A stretch of DNA of 64,000 nt, from NCBI RefSeq assembly GCF_000328685.1, contig NC_019976.1, forward strand, positions 62,001 through 126,000, read 5' to 3'. The translations under genes were made by a program, and so were the position numbers. A model generated the notes under the pieces. It ran no database searches. It was not told where the DNA came from and was given only the letters and a program-made list of their open reading frames with translations. Each line of letters begins with the position of its first letter. The stretch's first letter is position 1. Below, piece by piece: positions 1 to 9,300 of the stretch. Source of the DNA: Natronococcus occultus SP4. Lineage in GTDB: Archaea; Halobacteriota; Halobacteria; Halobacteriales; Natrialbaceae.

Positions 1-559
1 TCGTGAAGTCCTCCTGATCGAGCTGGAGGAATCCGCCGGGGAGTTCACCGTCGGCGTTGCCGAGCATGCTGATGACGATCTTTCCGTCCGGGACGCAGTG
101 GACGGTATGGGGCGCCGAGAGATCGTACTCGAAGACCTCCTCTGGTTCGATGACTGTCACGATCTCCGGGTCCCGGGGATCTTCGGCATCAATGATGTGA
201 ATGCGGGAGGATCGCTGCCCTGGTACCACGAGATACTGCCGGGCGAGCCCCTCCGCGTGACACGACGACGAACAGGCATTCCAGCCGAAGTGATGGAGTT
301 CGTCGCCCTTGTTCGGCATCTCCACTGTATCGATCAACTCGCTGTACGTCTCCGACTCGGGATCGAGATCTACGACGCCGACGAAATCCTTTCCGTCGGT
401 TTCCATGCCGACGCGAAGAGCCATCACGTAGGCCGTTTTCTCCCGTTCGGATTCGGTCCGCATCGCTGCAGGCGTCGGGTACCCGGGGCCGTCGGCGTCC
501 TCGTGGTCGTGATCGTGGGTCGGCTGTTCGTCCTTAGAAGGTGATTGGTCTGTACTCAT
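1..559 (-). CDS. Selenium-binding protein (SBP56/methanethiol oxidase family), C-terminus cut by window edge
   Basis: The minus-strand reading starts at an ATG at 559 and runs off the window, giving about 186 N-terminal residues. After a Ser/Asp/His-rich head it shows the SBP56 signature order: GPGYPTP, a beta-propeller blade ending in DELHHFGWNAC, a Ser-Ser-Cys stretch, SSRIHIIDAEDPRDP, and HTVHCVPDGKIVISMLG. The Cys and His clusters match the metal/selenium-binding and catalytic region of human SELENBP1 and bacterial MtoX. Family members oxidise methanethiol or bind selenium; the substrate here is not known. No partner gene is visible because the downstream side is outside the window. Confidence 0.9.
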   Translation of the reverse strand, partial: MSTDQSPSKDEQPTHDHDHEDADGPGYPTPAAMRTESEREKTAYVMALRVGMETDGKDFVGVVDLDPESETYSELIDTVEMPNKGDELHHFGWNACSSSCHAEGLARQYLVVPGQRSSRIHIIDAEDPRDPEIVTVIEPEEVFEYDLSAPHTVHCVPDGKIVISMLGNADGELPGGFLQLDQEDFT

Positions 560-1259
560 CCTAGACAAGTGTTATCTCTTTCCAAATACTTATAGTTCGA
601 GGCGGCGGTGCGAAACCCCTACCACGTGGTCAGAACGCTTTGCGTTCTGGTGGGCCGTACGACAGCTCCGCTCTCCTGGACGTCGGCGGATCGCGTCCGC
701 TGTCAACCTGCCGATGTACCCTAGCCAATTCACGCAAGTCACTTCTCAAACTGACTCAACTAGACAGTACTCCCCATCTGACTCCTAGATGAGATTCTTA
801 GCTAAGATAGGTGTCTAAGATTGTTGTCTAAGTGAGATCTCGTTGGCTTGATCTGCCGCACTACAACAGACAACTCGCTTCCGTTAACACAGGCGGACGC
901 GTCGTTCAACTGGAGTTCTCCGAGTACTCGCCCCGATCGAGCGGGCGACTTTCAGTCGGAGGTGGGGAATTCATTAGTCCGTTCTTTGCGAATCAGATCA
1001 CGGACGAACAGCCGGATCTGACGCTCGAGTTCTTCCCGGCTTTCATCGGGTAAATGCGGGTCTCCCAGCGGTCTCGAATCGCAGCGATCGTCGCGCTGCG
1101 AACACCCGATTCGTGAGCGAAACTGACGAGCCACTGGTCTTCTGGAGGGATTTCGGTTTTCCGTGACCCCATCATCGGATTGTCATTCGGCGCAGCAATA
1201 CTGATTTGGAGAGATACTTGTCCGGTATCTTTATTTTCTCGTCAACCACTGTAGCTAGC
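560..1259. other. Gene-poor spacer with a strong stem-loop and the bioB promoter area
   Basis: No convincing intact gene is seen. A GC-rich stem-loop sits at 622-653; its core is the 8-bp inverted repeat CAGAACGC/GCGTTCTG around a TTT loop at 631-649. It could be a terminator, or an insertion-sequence end left behind; neither is proven. The stretch also contains the frameshifted small gene listed at 952-1175. The A+T-rich segment around 1225-1240 is the likeliest bioB promoter. Confidence 0.4.
952..1175 (-). pseudogene. Frameshifted small protein, about 75 residues, unknown family
   Basis: Two overlapping minus-strand frames make one plausible acidic protein if joined by a single frameshift near 1045-1050. 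The first half (start 1175) reads PPEDQWLVSFAHESGV then IAAIRDRWETRIY. The second half continues with PDESREELERQIR and LFVRDLIRKERTNE. Each frame alone turns Ser/Arg-rich and non-halophilic after the junction, which is why one broken gene is proposed rather than two real ones. A helix-rich DNA-binding role is possible, but no family is recognised. Confidence 0.4.
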
Positions 1260-2372
1260 GTGGTTTACGAAACTGGCAATCGAACGATCGACGACGCAGT
1301 ACGACGAGTGCTCGACGGCGAGCGCCTCGATCGGACCGACGGACTCGCGTTACTCGCCCAGCCCGTCGAGACCCTCGCTGCCGGCGCCGATCTCGTTCGT
1401 CGTAACTTCTCTGATGGGACAGTCGACGCCTGTAGTATCGTGAACGCGAAGGCGGGAAACTGCGCCGAGGATTGTGGGTTCTGCGCGCAGTCGGCCCACT
1501 TCGATACCGGTATCGACTCCTACGGCTTCCTCGAGCCGGAGGCGATACTGGAAGCCGCGAAACGAGCCGAAGCCGATGGTGCGCAACGGTTCGGTATCGT
1601 CGTCGCCGAAAAAGGCGTCTCGAAAAAGAAACGTCCCGATGAGTGGGACGACGTCATCCGGGCAGTTCGACTCGTCCGCGACGAGACCAGCGTCGAAATT
1701 GACGCCTCCCTGGGGCTGTTGACCCAGGAAGAGGCCGACGAACTCGCGGCCGAGGGCCTCAACCACTACAACCACAACATCGAGACCTCCAGGCGATACT
1801 TTCCCGAAATCATTGGGACGCACACGTTCGAGGACCGGCTGAAAACGCTTCGTCGTGCCAAGAACGCAGGTATGGACCTCTGTGCTGGCGTTATCCTTGG
1901 AATGGGTGAGTCTCCGACCGACCGAGTCGATGCAGCCGTCGAACTCCAGGAGATCGGCATTTCCTCGCTCCCGGTCAATATCCTCAATCCGATCGAAGGA
2001 ACGCCACTGGGAGAACGCGATCGGGCAGCCATCTCGAAAACCGAAATCATCGAAACGATCGCTGTCTATCGGTTTCTCCACCCAGAATCGCGAGTGCGGC
2101 TGACCGGTGGCCGCGAGGTCAACCTCGCGGAGGACGAACAACACCTGCCGTTCGAGGCAGGTGCTGACGGCATCCTGACTGGTGATTATCTAACGACGGA
2201 CGGGCAGACGCCCGATGATGATCTCGAGATCATCGAACGCGCCGGATTGGAGCCGAACCGGGCGGTCAACGACTTCGATCCAGCTGCAGTTGCGACCCAG
2301 CACAAAACCTCGGATCCGAAGACTGCAGCGGGAACGGCAACGAGCAATGCGACGACAAAAACCGACGATTGA
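1260..2372 (+). CDS. bioB: Biotin synthase
   Basis: Radical-SAM enzyme that inserts sulfur into dethiobiotin, the last step of biotin synthesis. The GTG at 1260 (MVYETGNRTIDD) is preferred. The upstream in-frame TTG would add 18 non-conserved residues read through the likely promoter. The protein has 370 residues. Cys68, Cys72 and Cys75 form the C-x3-C-x2-C cluster (NCAEDCGFCAQ). The later motifs GLNHYNHNIET, GMGESPTDRVD and VRLTGGREVNL are standard for BioB. About 35 Thr/Ser/Asp-rich residues extend past the usual end. First gene of a tight operon; the next gene starts 2 nt after the stop. Confidence 0.96.
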   Translation: MVYETGNRTIDDAVRRVLDGERLDRTDGLALLAQPVETLAAGADLVRRNFSDGTVDACSIVNAKAGNCAEDCGFCAQSAHFDTGIDSYGFLEPEAILEAAKRAEADGAQRFGIVVAEKGVSKKKRPDEWDDVIRAVRLVRDETSVEIDASLGLLTQEEADELAAEGLNHYNHNIETSRRYFPEIIGTHTFEDRLKTLRRAKNAGMDLCAGVILGMGESPTDRVDAAVELQEIGISSLPVNILNPIEGTPLGERDRAAISKTEIIETIAVYRFLHPESRVRLTGGREVNLAEDEQHLPFEAGADGILTGDYLTTDGQTPDDDLEIIERAGLEPNRAVNDFDPAAVATQHKTSDPKTAAGTATSNATTKTDD

Positions 2373-2373
2373 G

Positions 2374-3402
2374 ATGCACGAAATCAAATTCGCGGTTCTT
2401 GGCACCGGTGGGATCGGTCGACGGACACTCGAGTATGCGACGGCAAAAGACGGTCTGACGCCTGTGGCCGCGTGTGATCGACACGGCGTTGCAGTCGACC
2501 ACGGGGGGCTCGACGTGAACGAACTGCTCGCAGCGACTGAAGGCAATATCGCGAGTGATGGGGGCGTCACGGCAGTCAAACAGTCGGGCGAGACGAGCGG
2601 CGTCGCAGCCTCGTCGCAGGCCGAGCCGACCGAAACACCGATCGCCGATATCATCGCCGAATCCGACGGTATCGACGCGGTACTCATCGCCTTACCGAAC
2701 CTCGAGCACGATTTCATCCCGCGCGTCGCCGATCGGTTTGCAGAGGCCGAGTACGACGGCGTCCTCGTCGACGTTCTCAAGCGCTCTCGCGTCATCGATA
2801 TGCTCGACGATCGCATCGATTCGTTCAACGACGCTGGTATTACGTTCGTCTGTGGCGCAGGCGCAACACCCGGTCTTCTGACCGGTGCAGCCGCACTCGC
2901 AGCCCAGTCGTTCGTCGATATCGAGTCGGTCGAGATCTGGTGGGGTGTCGGACTCAAATCCGGCTACGAGGACAACCGTGGCACCGTCCGCGAGGACATT
3001 GCCCACCTCGACGGCTACGATACCGAAACCGCTCGAAGCATGTCGGATGCGGAGATCGAACAGGTAATCGACGAGCACGACGGCCGTCTCGAGTTCACCG
3101 ATATGGAACACGCTGACGACGTTTTGCTCGAGCGAGCAGGGATCTGCGATGCCGAGGACGTGACGGTTGGCGGAATTCTCGACGCGCGATCGGATGAGAA
3201 GCCGACGACGACGACGGTTCGCGTGACTGGGACGACCTTCGACGGTGAGCGGGGGACCAACACGTTCCAGCTCGACGATAACACAAGCATGGAGGCCAAC
3301 GTCAACGGACCGGCACTCGGCTACCTACAGGCAGGCGTTCGTCGGAACCGAAACGGCGAGTACGGCGTCTTTGGGCCGGCGGAGTTGATGCCCGGATTCT
3401 GA
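2374..3402 (+). CDS. bioU: BioU-like (S)-8-amino-7-oxononanoate to DAPA converting enzyme
   Basis: 342 residues with an N-terminal Rossmann motif (VLGTGGIGRRTLE, residues 8-20) and a saccharopine-dehydrogenase-like layout. BioU, established in cyanobacteria, replaces the aminotransferase BioA. It donates the amino group of its own lysine (Lys124 in Synechocystis) and is consumed. Here Lys136 in VDVLKRSRV is the best positional candidate, by inference. CGAGATPGLLTGAAA (near 170) and the C-terminal GPALGYLQAG resemble the family. The genetic argument is strong: the gene lies between bioB and bioF, and no bioA is present in the operon. A generic NAD(P)-binding oxidoreductase is the alternative. 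Confidence 0.82.
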   Translation: MHEIKFAVLGTGGIGRRTLEYATAKDGLTPVAACDRHGVAVDHGGLDVNELLAATEGNIASDGGVTAVKQSGETSGVAASSQAEPTETPIADIIAESDGIDAVLIALPNLEHDFIPRVADRFAEAEYDGVLVDVLKRSRVIDMLDDRIDSFNDAGITFVCGAGATPGLLTGAAALAAQSFVDIESVEIWWGVGLKSGYEDNRGTVREDIAHLDGYDTETARSMSDAEIEQVIDEHDGRLEFTDMEHADDVLLERAGICDAEDVTVGGILDARSDEKPTTTTVRVTGTTFDGERGTNTFQLDDNTSMEANVNGPALGYLQAGVRRNRNGEYGVFGPAELMPGF

Positions 3403-3403
3403 G

Positions 3404-4603
3404 ATGCAGCGTCACCACTCCCTCGGCTTCGATCTCGAAACGCGTCTCCGGGAGCGAGAACGGTCCGGTCTCCGGCGCGATCTCGTACCCATCGACAGCG
3501 TCGACGCTCGCGCTCGCACCGCTGCCGATCCGAAGGGGGAGCCAGCGAACTTCGGGGCGGAGCGGCTGATCTTCGCCTCGAACGATTATCTCGGACTGGC
3601 CGGTGATCCGCGGGTCGCCGAGACCGCGGTGCGTGCCGCTCGCGACGTCGGGACTGGTGCGGGGGCCTCGCGGCTCGTCGTCGGCGATACGTCAACACAC
3701 CGATCGCTCGAGCGGCGTCTCGCCACAGAGAAGAACGCAGAGCGAGCGCTCACGTTCTCGTCGGGGTACGCAGCGAACGTTGGAACGATCACCGCGTTGG
3801 CGCCGGATGTGATCTTCTCCGACGCGCTCAACCACGCGAGTATTATCGACGGCGCGCGCCTCTCGGACGCGACCGTAGAGGTCTACGACCATTGTGATGC
3901 GGATGCGCTGGCACAGCGGATGGCTGAGCGCTTCTCAGACGGAGTGACAGACGAATCGTGGCTCGTCGTAACTGACTCCGTCTTCTCGATGGACGGTGAC
4001 GTCGCTCCGATCGAAGCCCTCTGTGACGTAGCCGAAGAGTACGGCGCGTGGGTGATGGTAGACGAAGCCCACGCTACGGGCGTCTACGACGGCGGCATCG
4101 TCAACGAACGTGGGCTTGAAAACCGGGTGCAGGTGCAACTCGGAACGCTCTCGAAAGCGCTTGGTGCCCAAGGTGGGTTCGTGGCTGGCGATGAGACCCT
4201 CATCGAATACCTACTCAACGCTGCCCGGTCGTTCGTGTTTTCGACTGGTCTCGCGCCGCCGGCTGCAGCCGCTTCGGAACGTGCACTGGCGCTTGCACCC
4301 GATCGGCGTGACGCGCTGTGGACTAACGTCGAGCGACTGCGAACGGGGCTCGAAGCGCTCGGGTACGAGGTTCTGGGTGATACTCACATCCTTCCGGTGC
4401 TCGTCGGCAACCGCGATGAGGCAGTCGCACTGGCCGATCGAATTACCGAGGCTGGTATCGTCGCACCAGCAATACGGCCACCCACGGTACCGGAGGGGAC
4501 GAGTCGTATTCGGCTCACGCCGAAAGCGACACACACCGACACCCACATCGAGCAGTGTTTGACCGCCTTCGAAACGGCCATGACGAAGGGGGGCTGCCCA
4601 TGA
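3404..4603 (+). CDS. bioF: 8-amino-7-oxononanoate synthase
   Basis: PLP enzyme joining pimeloyl-thioester and alanine. The 399-residue protein is normal length for the alpha-oxoamine synthase family. Visible motifs are SNDYLGLAGD (59-68), GTGAGASRLVVGDT, NHASIIDGARLS, VDEAHATGVYD (219-229) and GTLSKALG, with Lys251 as the Schiff-base lysine. It starts 2 nt after bioU and overlaps bioD by an ATGA junction, which implies translational coupling. Its product is the expected substrate of the BioU-like protein encoded just upstream. Confidence 0.95.
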   Translation: MQRHHSLGFDLETRLRERERSGLRRDLVPIDSVDARARTAADPKGEPANFGAERLIFASNDYLGLAGDPRVAETAVRAARDVGTGAGASRLVVGDTSTHRSLERRLATEKNAERALTFSSGYAANVGTITALAPDVIFSDALNHASIIDGARLSDATVEVYDHCDADALAQRMAERFSDGVTDESWLVVTDSVFSMDGDVAPIEALCDVAEEYGAWVMVDEAHATGVYDGGIVNERGLENRVQVQLGTLSKALGAQGGFVAGDETLIEYLLNAARSFVFSTGLAPPAAAASERALALAPDRRDALWTNVERLRTGLEALGYEVLGDTHILPVLVGNRDEAVALADRITEAGIVAPAIRPPTVPEGTSRIRLTPKATHTDTHIEQCLTAFETAMTKGGCP

Positions 4604-5283
4604 CGATCGCCATCGTCGGGACGGATACTGGTGTCGGCAAAACGGTCATCACGGCAGGGCTCGTCGCATACCTTCGGGATGAAGGGTACGACGCTCGAGC
4701 TATCAAGCCTGTACAGACCGGTTTCCCGGCGGACGACGATGCCGGATACGTCCGGCGGGTCTGTGGTAACGAATCGGCTGCCACGAGACTCCGAACCTTC
4801 GAAGAACCCCTTGCTCCGGCCGTCGCAGCACGACGGGCCGAGAGTAGACTCGAGTTCGATTCACTCGTCGATGACGTCCACAAGGCACTCAAAACGACTG
4901 GGATCGGAATTATCGAGGGAGCTGGTGGAGTTCGTGTTCCGCTTTCAAATGACCCACCACGCGAGATTATCGACCTCGTTGCTACACTCGAAACTCCGGC
5001 ACTGATCGTTGCTCGCTCCGGACTTGGTACGTTGAATCACACGGCCTTGACCGTCCAAGCGCTTCGTGCACGTGACGTCCCGATTGCCGGAATCGCCTTG
5101 AATAGGTATCAGGGACACTCCGTCGCCGAACGAACAAACCCCGACGAGCTGGAGCGGATGTGTTCCTGTCAGGTTCAGCCGCTTCCGGAATTGTCGTCCG
5201 AAGACCCAGAAGCAGTCTGTCGTCTCGGCAGTCGAGTTGCCGAGCTCTGTACACAAACGAGATCGCTGGCACTGTCTCGTTGA
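4600..5283 (+). CDS. bioD: Dethiobiotin synthetase
   Basis: ATP-dependent carboxylase that closes the ureido ring of dethiobiotin. The start MTIAIVGTDTGVGKT overlaps the bioF stop by 4 nt; a longer upstream reading would lie inside bioF. The P-loop is GTDTGVGKT (residues 7-15). AIKPVQTG, GAGGVRVPL and the Thr/Asn-rich GTLNHTALTVQAL follow in family order. Length 227 residues is typical. It is the last gene of the bioBUFD operon; no terminator is obvious in the following 170 nt. Confidence 0.94.
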   Translation: MTIAIVGTDTGVGKTVITAGLVAYLRDEGYDARAIKPVQTGFPADDDAGYVRRVCGNESAATRLRTFEEPLAPAVAARRAESRLEFDSLVDDVHKALKTTGIGIIEGAGGVRVPLSNDPPREIIDLVATLETPALIVARSGLGTLNHTALTVQALRARDVPIAGIALNRYQGHSVAERTNPDELERMCSCQVQPLPELSSEDPEAVCRLGSRVAELCTQTRSLALSR

Positions 5284-5457
5284 GCCAGTTTGAGGGACGA
5301 CCCCAGGAGCGAACCCGGACAACCTTGTCCCGAAATCCGCTGTCTTCACGCAACCTCGTGGCCGGTACCGTTCCGAAATCCGAATCGATGGTGGATAGCT
5401 CACGGTTCTGAGGACGGTACGCACGACCCACTGGTCGAGTTCCTCGATAACCCTCTC

Positions 5458-5748
5458 TCACCCTCGGCCGGCACTCGTGAGCGGATACTCAACCCGAACT
5501 GGCTTCGTCTCGAGAACGCGTCGCTCACCGATTCCCTGTTCCTCGAGATCGGTTAGCGACTCGGAAAGCACCTTTCCCGAGATGCCGTCGATCCGCTCTT
5601 TGAGGTTGCCAAACCTTGCGGTCCGGCGTTCAGCAATTGGTGGACGATTGTCGGACGCCACTTCCGTCCGAGGACGGCCGACGCTACGATCAACGGGTTG
5701 TCCGTCAGTGCTCACCAGTTCTCGAGACCGCTCTTCTGCTGTCGACAT
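5458..5748 (-). pseudogene. Truncated HxlR-type winged-helix regulator
   Basis: The middle of this 96-residue frame, RFGNLKERIDGISGKVLSES then LEEQGIGERRVLETKPVRVEYPLT, is the HxlR wing and recognition region. The N-terminal part that normally holds the first helices and 'W..LIL.L' motif is replaced by unrelated Ser/Arg/Asp-rich sequence. The frame also stops just after TSAGRG, without the usual C-terminal dimerisation helix. This looks like a gene decayed at both ends, sitting at the upstream edge of the 6-14 kb island. Confidence 0.6.
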
Positions 5749-5813
5749 CGCTGGTAATTACCCCCGGATCCGTATGTCGTAACAGGGGTAGCGATACCGA
5801 CCAAAATGAGATT

Positions 5814-6113
5814 CTAGAAGGATTTACTGGGCGGTATCATCGTCAGTCCGGGTTCGTCGGGTGTTTCGTCATCCTCACCGTTCACGCCAGAATCGTGCTC
5901 GGGGTCGTCGTCCTCGGCATCGTCGACCGGTTCTTCGAGGTCAATTTCATCGTCTTCAATCTCGTCATCCGGATCCTCCCCGACCGCTTCCTCCGGCGGT
6001 TCGACGTCGGCGCCGATGAAGAGTTGTTCGATACACTCGTTCTGGTCCGGGTTGAGCCGCTCGTCGAAACCGGCGATGAACGTCGTCCTCTCACTGACTT
6101 TTAAGTATAGCAA
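5814..6113 (-). CDS. Very acidic hypothetical protein or fragment
   Basis: The frame encodes about 99 residues; the core (GFDERLNPDQNECIEQLFIG, then a Glu/Asp-rich repeat-like tail) has the extreme acidity of haloarchaeal proteins. No ATG or GTG precedes the core; only a TTG at 6113 is available, and it overlaps a TATA-like TACTTAAAAG. It may therefore be the tail of a decayed gene. No domain is recognised. Confidence 0.3.
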   Translation of the reverse strand: MLYLKVSERTTFIAGFDERLNPDQNECIEQLFIGADVEPPEEAVGEDPDDEIEDDEIDLEEPVDDAEDDDPEHDSGVNGEDDETPDEPGLTMIPPSKSF

Positions 6114-6184
6114 GAATATAACGGTAGTATACCAAATGAAGCCCTCCGGCTGGGTCGTTAATGCCGCTACACCTCCACATATTC

Positions 6185-6304
6185 ATGTCTACGAGTAGGG
6201 ATCGAAATCGTACGAAAGAACGTCCTGGGGAGCCCATAGTGGAAGATGACCACACGTCTCTTGGCTCGGTCGTCGACTCTCTACTGAAAGAGCGCGAAAA
6301 CTGA
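6185..6304 (+). CDS. 39-residue leader ORF coupled to the helicase gene
   Basis: The frame begins ATGTCTACGAGTAGG and encodes a charged peptide starting MSTSRDRNRTKERPGE and ending SVVDSLLKEREN. Its TGA shares the A of the helicase ATG (TGATG), the classic arrangement for translational coupling. It could be a real small subunit or a leader that controls helicase translation. The acidic/basic mix and the amphipathic C-terminal stretch favour a true protein, but no family is known to me. Confidence 0.45.
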   Translation: MSTSRDRNRTKERPGEPIVEDDHTSLGSVVDSLLKEREN

Positions 6305-9300
6305 TGACGGATATCGGTAATCGGGTTATCGACAACAACGCCGGACTGTTAGCTGAACATAAAGAAGGGAGTGTCCGTGACGTATTTGAGCACTACCTTA
6401 CCAAGGCGATCGAGGAAGATCGGGACAATAGCTTCCGACTGGACGTCGGGACTGGATTCCTTTTCTTTTCCGGATTCGAAGCGATCGCTGACAGGTTCGA
6501 GGAACTAATTGAGACCGGCTCCGTCAGTCGAATCGAAGATCCGGAGTGGGGAACGGAAGCACCCATTCGGGTAGTCATGGGTCCGGAAACCTCGAACCGA
6601 ACCAAATCTATCCTGCTCTCTTTGGTCACTGATCAGGTTATCGAGTACGATGACGAAGCTATCGACATCCTTCGACGGTTCGTCGAGAAGGGGGTTGTCG
6701 ATTTCCGGGTTATTACGGAACGTAACTTCCACCCGAAGTTCTACAGCTTTTATCTTCGCTCCGAGGTTCCGGACGACATCTGGGCTGGATCGGCTAACTT
6801 CAGCAAAGGCGGGCTTCAGAGTAATATCGAACTCTCGGTGCAGATGCAGGCGGGAAATCAGGATCGAGAGCTGTTCCGTGAGTGGTTCGACAAGCTTTGG
6901 GAACAGGGTGAAGAAGATCTTGACGTACTAGAGGTCATTGAGAACGTCCAACAGAGTGACTACGTCTACCAGCCTCCATCCGTCTTCTTTGCCAAACTCA
7001 TCCGGTATCTCGACCGTGACTACTTACTGGACAGCAGCGTCTCGACCAGTGGGTCACCGCTACTGGAGTATCAGAATCTAACGTACAACATCGTGATGGA
7101 GCGGCTCCAGCGCTTTGGCGGATACATCCTCTCAAACAGTGTCGGTACAGGCAAAACGTATGTCGCCGCACAGACCGCTGCGACCTACCAACGACGGTTT
7201 CCCGATAACGAAATTCTGGTCGTTGCCCCCTCTAATGTGACCGAAGAGTGGGAAGACGTATTTGACGAATTCAACGTCGCCTCCGAAACAGAATTCCTGT
7301 CGATGGGGATGTTACAGAAACAGCCACTCGAAGAGGCGACTGCAGGCGACCGAGTCTTCGATTATCGGGAGTATACTGATCGATTTAGTTTACTAATAGT
7401 TGATGAGGCACACAACTACCGGAACGACAGTAACCGACGTAACAATCTGGAAGATATCATCCGGCAGAACGGCGATTCTGACGTTCTCCTCACAACTGCG
7501 ACGCCGATCAACATCAGTCCTGAAGACCTGTTCTCTTTAATTGACCTGTTCTACCGAGCGGGGAGAGTCCACCAGTTCGAGACGGCCGGGTTGAAGTCAC
7601 ACTACGAGAACACCCGACAGCGATTGAAGAAATTGAACAAGTATGACGACCTTAGCAGTAGTCTTATTCGAGACATCAAAACGATCGAGAACGAGTTATC
7701 TATCAAGATCACATGGCGTATTATTCAGGAGGAGTTCCAAGAGGACCTCCGTGAGCTGGCGGGAGATGACGTCGAGTATGACGATCCCGAAATCACAGAG
7801 GAGGAGTACGATTATCCCACCCGGTATCAAAGCGAGGTCTTCGAAGAAATCGTTCCCTTCCTCGATCAGCTCAATTACGAACCCTCGAAGCTGTGGGATG
7901 GGCAGGGGTACCAGAATTTCGACAACCTGATCTTCAGGCAGAAGTGGCGGTTGTACAAGCGCCTGGAAAGTAGTCTCAAAGCCTTCCACGACAGCATCGA
8001 CAATCTCCACAAGCGGTTCATCCTGTACTACGAGGCCATTACGAGAGACACAGCGATTGAGGAAGGCGATGTCTCCTCACACGTCACCAGTATTGACCCA
8101 CAGGAAGCAGCTACTGCAACTGATTTCGAACGACTGGAAACCGTTGTCACCACCTACCGTTCCCTTGATTCGGACCTTCAGGAGACAGTCCTCACGAACC
8201 TTCGGTCTGACATCGACCTTATCGAGCAGATGGGGGACCGAATCGAGTCCTCGTTCGGTACCACCGAAACCGTCCCCTATCCCGGAGACAACAAGGTTGC
8301 AAAGCTACAGTCGATCGTTGCGGACAAACTGGGCGAGGAGAAACCGGTCGTCATCTTCTCCCAATACAGTGATACGGTAGAATACCTCTATCAGAGCCTT
8401 TCCGACGAGCACACCGGTGTCAGACGTATCCACGGTGGACTCTCTGAAGATAAAGAGGCGTTCGTATCGTCTTTCAACCGGGGCGAGTTTGACGTAATAA
8501 TCACAACGGACATGTTGGCAGAAGGTGTGAACCTTCCTCGCGCGGACGCCATCGTGAACTTCGACTTGCCGTACAATCCGATCACTCTAATCCAGCGGAC
8601 CGGTCGGGCGTTGCGCATCACGAATCCGAAACAAGTCGAGGTCCATAACTTTCGCCCAACAGATTCCATCGATCGAGAGCTCGAACTGTATGAAAAGTTA
8701 GACGCTCGACTGGACACGATTCTTGACATCGTCGGTCTTGACTTCATTGTCTGGCTAATGGATAAGAAAAAGATCGAACAGTTACACGAGGAAGAGCGGG
8801 AGGAGTACCTTGAAAGCCTCGATGAATACAATGAGACGATGGCCTCTTCGAACCCGAGTGACATTGCTCCGGAACAGGCGCCCCCAGAGGAGACACGAAC
8901 GGATCGGATCCTTCGGCGGGCGATCGATACCTACAACCTCAGTTCCGATGATGTGCTTGCAGTCTCACCGTCGATACGACGCCCGATCTACACCGTTGTG
9001 GAATCCTCGGATTACCAAGATCAAGAAACCGAAGCTCACGACGCGACAGTTCGAGACACTCCCCTGTCGAACTTCGCTGTCCTTGGTGAGACGGGCGGTG
9101 ATCCGTCGATCTGGACACCGTTACACCGCAGTGTAAAGGCCGGATCCGATGCTGCAGGCCTGACGGAAAGTGACAAACAAACGATTGAGAAGATTCGCGA
9201 GGAACGCCAGGAACAGTACAACCGGGAGCGGGTTACAGCAGGGCAGTTAGGGCGTGCTGCTTCACAGCTGGTTGATCAGGTAGAGGAGGTAATGGACCTG

